Part shown: positions 60,801-64,000 of the stretch, piece after piece
Layout: the number at the start of each line of letters is the position of its first letter
How positions within the stretch are numbered: the stretch's first letter is position 1
NCBI RefSeq assembly: GCF_019145235.1
Contig: NZ_JAHSTV010000002.1
Coordinates: 1 to 64,000, forward strand
Direction: 5' to 3'
DNA: 64,000 bases
Source of the DNA: Pseudomonas farris
GTDB lineage: Bacteria > Pseudomonadota > Gammaproteobacteria > Pseudomonadales > Pseudomonadaceae
Translations under genes and position numbers: made by a program
Notes under the pieces: generated by a model
What the model saw: only the letters and a program-made list of their open reading frames with translations
Told to the model about the DNA's origin: nothing
The model's database searches: none

Positions 60801-61051
60801 TGCCCCAGGCCTGGGCCGCTGCTGCACCGTTGTCGATGATTCAGTCGTGCCTGGGGCTGAGCTTCAGGCCGAGGAAACTCAACATCCTGTTCGACGAACC
60901 GGTGCTCCCGGCATTTCTGGACACCATCGCCTTGCGGCGTTTGGCAGTGGGTGCTGAATGTGTGGACTTGATGCTCCGGCGTTCGGGGGAAAACGTCATG
61001 ATCGAGGTTCTCAATCGCCAGGGCCCGGTGCGGATTTTGAGTACCAGTTAG
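57851..61051 (+). CDS. GT4 glycosyltransferase fused to amylo-alpha-1,6-glucosidase
   Basis: 1066 aa from ATG 57851 (GGAGG 8 bases upstream; an in-frame start at 57833 adds six residues). Residues 1-345 form a GT4 (GT-B) domain: RLYGGTERIVSYLTEELVRQ, FLGRISPEKRPDRAIEIALK, PIDWPEPFGLVMIEAMACGT (E-x7-E). Residues 360-1060 are a glycogen-debranching-type amylo-alpha-1,6-glucosidase: VFDPNGDVLFADDSPQGIFH, DTRHLSGLYLTLNGARPLLL, PWFSTVFGRDALITAWEMLW, GSIDSTPLFVMLAAAYLERT, HNGSVWPHDNALIAAGFARY. A large single protein, possibly acting on an alpha-glucan. It follows the epimerase by 130 bases and may belong to the same locus. Confidence 0.88.
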   Translation: MRIAQIAPLTERCPPRLYGGTERIVSYLTEELVRQGHDVTLFASGDSQTSARLEPGAPQALRFDPRIKDGAPHHILMLDQVLRQADQFDVMHFHVDIFHFPLIRHLAGRSVTTLHGRLDIADYQSFYPHFPEVPLVSVSKAQRTPVKGDVNWVGNVYHGIPSDLLAFNPEPSGDYLVFLGRISPEKRPDRAIEIALKAGLSLKIAAKVDRADQVYWEEVIAPMIAAHPNVEFLGEIDESQKADLLGNARALIFPIDWPEPFGLVMIEAMACGTPVIAFGQGSVPEVIDEGVSGYIVDGVAGAVAAVQRLAELDRRRVRARFDERFTVERMTNHYLELYRHLTAGNTYGHPSTPFDIPATASLQELRLRNLKNNDTFAVFDPNGDVLFADDSPQGIFHTDTRHLSGLYLTLNGARPLLLSSTLRDDNAMLTCDLTNPDLFDAHGEKILHHDLIHLRRSRFLWNGSCYERLTLRNFDDSPQHLQLRIQFAADFKDLFEVRGARRPQRGEGHRAEITDEEVVLSYTGLDHKRRMTRLRFAPVPASLTCDSALFEVQLAPGESQSLFMDINCGVQNPPFTVRHGFFISLRDSRRELRTFSSRAASVVSSHDVFNEAVSRSVSDLYMLMTKTREGLYPYAGIPWFSTVFGRDALITAWEMLWFDPGIAKGVLGHLAANQATIVDAHADSEPGKILHEIRLGEMAELGEVPFRRYYGSIDSTPLFVMLAAAYLERTNDLGTVRQLWPNIEAALTWIEEYGDRDGDGFVEYGRQSAEGLINQGWKDSHDSVFHADGQLAVGPIAIVEVQAYVYGAWTGAAKIARRLGDPERAQRLKYKAQRLREEFDSRFFDEELGTYVLALDGNKKPCRIRTSNAGHALFAGIAYPERAASVVSALMDRSSFSGWGVRTVASSQARYNPMSYHNGSVWPHDNALIAAGFARYGYRRDAARIFEGLFAASTYIDLRRLPELFCGFARQRTQGPTFYPVACMPQAWAAAAPLSMIQSCLGLSFRPRKLNILFDEPVLPAFLDTIALRRLAVGAECVDLMLRRSGENVMIEVLNRQGPVRILSTS

Positions 61052-61070
61052 CAAGAGGGGCGCGAGCGTG

Positions 61071-61334
61071 TCAGAACGTGAACGCTTGTCCCGACGAATG
61101 CTGAGCCATTTCAGTCTCCAGCAAATGCTCAACCAGCACATCGTTCAAAAAGCGGAACTGATCATTGAGCCCGACCACTTCGTTACTGAAGTGGTTGGCC
61201 GCTGCCGGCATCAGCAAGGCCTCGAAGTGCTCGTCGAACACCAGTGCGACTGCTTTGCGAGACACGACCTGTTGCGAATAGTAGTTGCTGCCGAACACCG
61301 GAAAACTGACGGCGAGGCTGATGAAATGGATCAT
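61071..61334 (-). CDS. small hypothetical protein (87 aa)
   Basis: 87 aa starting MIHFISLAVSFPVFGSNYYS with a hydrophobic start and Gln/Val-rich middle (QVVSRKAVALVFDEHFEALL). No family recognised. Its start codon overlaps the stop of the 34-residue gene upstream (ATGA), so the two look like a translationally coupled pair. It is convergent with the GT4 fusion. Confidence 0.45.
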   Translation of the reverse strand: MIHFISLAVSFPVFGSNYYSQQVVSRKAVALVFDEHFEALLMPAAANHFSNEVVGLNDQFRFLNDVLVEHLLETEMAQHSSGQAFTF

Positions 61335-61435
61335 GATTTCGGCTCCTCGGTTTGACCGATATCCAGCACGAAGCGGGAAAACAAGGTCAGAGTGACGGCC
61401 GTCAGGGCCAGGCAGGTCAGGAGATGGATCAACAT
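61331..61435 (-). CDS. 34-residue membrane microprotein
   Basis: MLIHLLTCLALTAVTLTLFS then RFVLDIGQTEEPKS: one hydrophobic helix and a short acidic tail. A strong CCGGAGGGG ribosome site precedes ATG 61435 by about 7 bases, and the stop overlaps the next gene's start. Shorter than usual annotation limits. Confidence 0.5.
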   Translation of the reverse strand: MLIHLLTCLALTAVTLTLFSRFVLDIGQTEEPKS

Positions 61436-61792
61436 GGTTTGCCCCTCCGGTGCGGGGTTGAAAATGGGGATGAGGTTAATCCTGCACCTGACGGTTTTTT
61501 TGCGGAAAGCGTTCGTGGCGATGGTGAATATTGATGTGAATGATGGTGGTGATCTTCGGTGGTCTTGAGGGCCTATTCGCGAGCAAGCCCGCTCCCACAT
61601 TGGATCTCCTGCGTATGGGAATCTTGTGTCCGGCGGTGATTAAGTGTGGGAGCGAGCTTGCTCGCGAAGGCGTCCTTGAGCGCGCCACCCATTCAACTGA
61701 CGGACGGCCCATGTCCCCGACCTATACTCAAATCAGCACGCTCTTTAGCGTCCGGACACTCCGTTCGGCGAAGTCTGTAGGACACCGCGATC
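61436..61792. other. intergenic region with a REP pair
   Basis: 357 bases between a minus-strand microprotein and a plus-strand lipoprotein gene. Besides the REP pair at 61574 nothing coding was seen. Confidence 0.5.
61574..61670. repeat. paired REP-like inverted repeat
   Basis: The left copy TCGCGAGCAAGCCCGCTCCC and the right copy GTGTGGGAGCGAGCTTGCTC are in opposite orientation to the pairs elsewhere (tails inward), with a spacer of about 45 bases. Confidence 0.85.
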
Positions 61793-62854
61793 TTGAACCT
61801 GCGTTCGCTGATCGTCGCTGTGTTGGTGATATTGGCGGGATGCGCCACGCCCACGCGTGCCCCGGTAATCGTGGTGCCAGTAGTGGTATCCCAGAGCACC
61901 TGGCAGCAAGTAGACCGAGAAATTGTCGCCGCTTCACAGCAGGCCACCGAACAGGCCAGGGTCTACGCCCGCGGGTCCATGGAGCATTGGCGCACCCGGG
62001 TTTATCAGCAAACCGAAGAAGTCTTCATTCCGTGGTTCAGCAGCTACTGGACCCAGGAATGGCTGTCGATGAAAGTCAGCTGGTACACCATCAATGCCGG
62101 AGACGAGCAGGATGCGACGACCAAACGCCTGGCGGCCTATCTGCTGGAGCAATATCACCGGCGAGTACTGGAACCGGTGGCGGTGGAGATCGATCCCGAC
62201 GCGGTCCTCGGCCAGGCGACAGAGTTTTATGTGCAACTGATGGGGCAGCAACTCGAAGTTATTTCCAAACGTCATGGCGTGCCAATGGCGCAGCTCAACG
62301 GTCGCGTTCAGAAAATCCCGGCTATTTCGCTAGGCCCGCCAAGCGCCCGTGACGCTTCGCTATATCAGGTGGTGCATGCCGAACTGAGCAAATTGCCGGC
62401 CTACCAGGCGCTGATCGAGAAGATCCACACCGCGGGCGGCGAGAAGGGCATTGCTTCGACGGATGCCGGCATGGCGCCAGTGGCCAAGCGTGCCAGCCGA
62501 CGAATACAAGCCGAAATGGCCCCCCGAGGCGCGGCCAGTGCCGTGGCGGCAGTGGCGGGGAAGGCGGCCGGGGCGTTGATTTCCGTGGGGGTGGCGGGGG
62601 TGCGCGCGATTATTCAGGCCAACGATCGGCCTGACAGCGAGGCACTGATTCGCAGCAGTCTGGGCAATTCGTTCGACAAGGCATGGGTGAAGCTGGTGGA
62701 TAACCCCGCAACCGGCGTCATGGCTGGAACGCTGTACATGGCCAGACAAATTGAGGGCAGCCTGGAGGAGACCGTCGAGCCGTCGGTCGGTCTGGATACA
62801 GGCACTGTCGATTTTAGCCACGCTGATTCGACTACCCAGCAGATCAACCCATAA
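61793..62854 (+). CDS. lipoprotein of unknown function
   Basis: 353 aa. TTG start 61793 with TAGGA upstream; the lipoprotein signal is MNLRSLIVAVLVILAGCATP (lipobox LAGC). The mature part begins with helices rich in Gln/Glu (QQVDREIVAASQQATEQARV), includes SYWTQEWLSMKVSWYTINAG, a stretch of Ala/Gly with a possible membrane-inserting helix (AVAGKAAGALISVGVAGVRA), and ends NPATGVMAGTLYMARQIEGS. I recognise no family. It sits 16 bases before the DUF1428 gene. Confidence 0.75.
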   Translation: MNLRSLIVAVLVILAGCATPTRAPVIVVPVVVSQSTWQQVDREIVAASQQATEQARVYARGSMEHWRTRVYQQTEEVFIPWFSSYWTQEWLSMKVSWYTINAGDEQDATTKRLAAYLLEQYHRRVLEPVAVEIDPDAVLGQATEFYVQLMGQQLEVISKRHGVPMAQLNGRVQKIPAISLGPPSARDASLYQVVHAELSKLPAYQALIEKIHTAGGEKGIASTDAGMAPVAKRASRRIQAEMAPRGAASAVAAVAGKAAGALISVGVAGVRAIIQANDRPDSEALIRSSLGNSFDKAWVKLVDNPATGVMAGTLYMARQIEGSLEETVEPSVGLDTGTVDFSHADSTTQQINP

Positions 62855-62870
62855 CCCGAGGAGAACGATC

Positions 62871-63224
62871 ATGGCTTACGTTGATGGCTTCGTCGCGGCA
62901 GTACCCACCGCCAACCGTGAAAAATTCAAGCAACACGCGCAATCCGCTGCCGCAATCTTCAAGGAAAGCGGCGCACTCAGCCTCGCCGAATGCTGGGGAG
63001 ACGACGTGCCCGATGGCAAATTGACCTCGTTTCCCATGGCAGTAAAACTCAAGGAAGACGAAACCGTGGTGTTTTCCTGGATCGTCTGGCCGGACAAGGC
63101 CACCCGTGACGCCGGCATGGCGAAACTCATGAGCGATCCGCGGATGCAACCCGACGTCAATCCAATGCCGTTTGACGGTCAGCGCATGATTTTTGGCGGT
63201 TTCGATATGATCGTGAAAGCCTGA
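62871..63224 (+). CDS. DUF1428 domain protein
   Basis: 117 aa, an alpha/beta ferredoxin-like DUF1428 protein: MAYVDGFVAAVPTANREKFK, the middle SLAECWGDDVPDGKLTSFPM, and DVNPMPFDGQRMIFGGFDMI. Function unknown. CCGAGGAGAACGATC lies before ATG 62871, a strong ribosome site. Confidence 0.88.
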   Translation: MAYVDGFVAAVPTANREKFKQHAQSAAAIFKESGALSLAECWGDDVPDGKLTSFPMAVKLKEDETVVFSWIVWPDKATRDAGMAKLMSDPRMQPDVNPMPFDGQRMIFGGFDMIVKA

Positions 63225-63238
63225 CGGGAACCGCAGGA

Positions 63239-63433
63239 TCACTCTGACGTCGGGGCGGTCCTGCAACTCTTGCGGTTACGAATCTCGCTGTCCGAGGGGC
63301 GCTCCTTGATGAACTCGAAACGCGGCTCGCCTTCGTTGTAGTGAACCAGCCAGCCCCATTCCAGCTCGGACTCATCCTGGCCGGGTTTTGGTGGCACGGC
63401 CCACCATGGCTCTTTGCTGATGATCTGACGCAT
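63239..63433 (-). CDS. small hypothetical protein
   Basis: 64 aa starting MRQIISKEPWWAVPPKPGQD, with aromatic-rich ELEWGWLVHYNEGEPRFEFI and a polar tail. GGGAGG lies before ATG 63433, which is preferred over an upstream frame start at 63463. It looks like a small conserved Pseudomonas protein; no function. Confidence 0.55.
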   Translation of the reverse strand: MRQIISKEPWWAVPPKPGQDESELEWGWLVHYNEGEPRFEFIKERPSDSEIRNRKSCRTAPTSE

Positions 63434-63514
63434 GGCGCCCTCCCATTGATTCGGTTGCTTCAACTATAACGCGCATGCCGGCACGTGCCAGAAATGCACT
63501 TGCTGGTGTGGTAT

Positions 63515-63534
63515 CCCTTTGTAAAATCAAAGGG
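63515..63534. promoter_or_regulatory. perfect 7-bp hairpin upstream of thpR
   Basis: CCCTTTG, loop TAAAAT, CAAAGGG. No T run follows. It ends 25 bases before ATG 63560 and could be a 5' leader structure or the operator of an unknown regulator. Confidence 0.35.
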
Positions 63535-63559
63535 TTCCCGAAGCCTTGAGGTGGCAAAC

Positions 63560-64000
63560 ATGAGCGATGAAACCCGTGTTCCGTTCAAACGGCTGTTCTT
63601 CGCCCTGAACTGCGCCCCCGAACAACGCCGGGCCATCGCCCAATGGCGCAACGCGCTGGAGCTCAATGTCGGGCGCCCGGTGCCGGCGGAAAACTTTCAT
63701 TTGACGCTGCTGTTTCTCGGCACGGTGGGGATGGCGCAGATAGCGGGCGTCTGCGAGGCCGCCGCCAATGTCCAGATGCCCGGCATGCCCTTGACGGTTG
63801 TGCTTGATCGACTGGAAGTCTGGCGTCGCTCCGGGGTTTTGTTGCTGGCGCCCGAGCAGGCAGAACCGCAGTTGCTGCGGTTGGTGTATGCGCTGGAGCA
63901 GGCCATGTTGCCGTTTGGCTTTGAAGACACCCGTCGGGAATTTCGCCCGCATTTAACCCTGATGCGCGACTACCGGTCACCAGTCCCCGAATCCGCTACG
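63560..64000 (+). CDS. thpR: RNA 2',3'-cyclic phosphodiesterase ThpR (LigT), 3' end outside window
   Basis: About 147 codons seen, open to the window end. RLFFALNCAPEQRRAIAQWR at the start, and two H-x-T-x motifs, FHLTLLFLG and RPHLTLMRD, which form the active site of 2H phosphoesterases. ThpR opens 2',3'-cyclic phosphates on RNA ends. GAGGTGGC before ATG 63560. The C-terminus (about 30-40 residues) lies beyond the window. Confidence 0.9.
   Translation, partial: MSDETRVPFKRLFFALNCAPEQRRAIAQWRNALELNVGRPVPAENFHLTLLFLGTVGMAQIAGVCEAAANVQMPGMPLTVVLDRLEVWRRSGVLLLAPEQAEPQLLRLVYALEQAMLPFGFEDTRREFRPHLTLMRDYRSPVPESAT

Overview
The window looks like chromosome from a Pseudomonas of the fluorescens group. 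The evidence is the GC-rich coding style, many paired REP-like inverted repeats with the core GGGAGCGGGCTTGCTCGCGA, and typical Pseudomonas genes such as a three-domain LigD, phosphatidylcholine synthase, DUF533/TerB and UspE-like stress proteins. No rRNA, tRNA or CRISPR array was seen. All functions come from reading motifs and domain patterns by eye; no search was run.

Layout. 1-7.2 kb: housekeeping and stress genes (DipZ-like thiol-disulfide protein, DUF4242, methyltransferase, tandem Usp, GNAT, DUF488, phosphatidylcholine synthase, VOC, DUF533) separated by REP pairs. 7.4-11.0 kb: a tight three-gene operon (haem-oxygenase-like iron enzyme, NPPY methyltransferase, YbdK-type carboxylate-amine ligase) that looks like a small unassigned biosynthetic pathway. 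11-18.4 kb: an nhaA remnant, an NfeD-type membrane protease, full-length LigD without Ku, small conserved proteins and a secreted DRGH nuclease. 19-32.9 kb: an accessory, scarred region. It holds a chimeric desaturase/EamA ORF, a 319-bp direct repeat, an IS1182-type element with an internal deletion, a probable single integron-type cassette with an attC-like site, a 5'-truncated FadL porin, a chemoreceptor fragment, and an intact thiol/electrophile-stress block (TetR, OsmC, SDR, DsbA-like, thioredoxin, and divergent CMD and old-yellow-enzyme genes). That block carries two near-identical palindromic operators. 32.9-36.1 kb: a PhnDCEE-type ABC importer. 36.5-41.7 kb: small secreted proteins, regulators, RidA, a thioesterase, and an AraC/degenerate-GGDEF pair.

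42.0-48.7 kb is a phytate/phosphorus acquisition locus: TonB-dependent receptor, two-domain beta-propeller phytase, and a private TolQ-like/TolR-like/TonB-TolA hybrid energy module. PHO-box-like sequences precede both the receptor and the energy module. 48.8-51.5 kb holds a TPR/HTH protein, a small beta-propeller and a DUF2238 membrane protein. 51.9-57.7 kb is a five-gene operon for a synthase-dependent exopolysaccharide: a zinc-ribbon (TackOD1-like) protein with a degenerate GGDEF, a GT2 synthase with QxxRW, a secreted TIM-barrel-like protein, an HlyD/Alg44-like adaptor and a sugar-nucleotide epimerase. It is preceded by an AT-rich leader. It is followed by a large GT4-amylo-alpha-1,6-glucosidase fusion (57.85-61.05 kb), small hypotheticals, a lipoprotein, DUF1428, and the start of thpR, which runs off the end.

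The strongest candidates for undescribed biology are the iron enzyme/methyltransferase/ligase operon, the phosphate-regulated phytase locus with its hybrid Tol/Ton motor, the TackOD1 exopolysaccharide operon, the operator-linked electrophile-stress regulon, and the solitary cassette.
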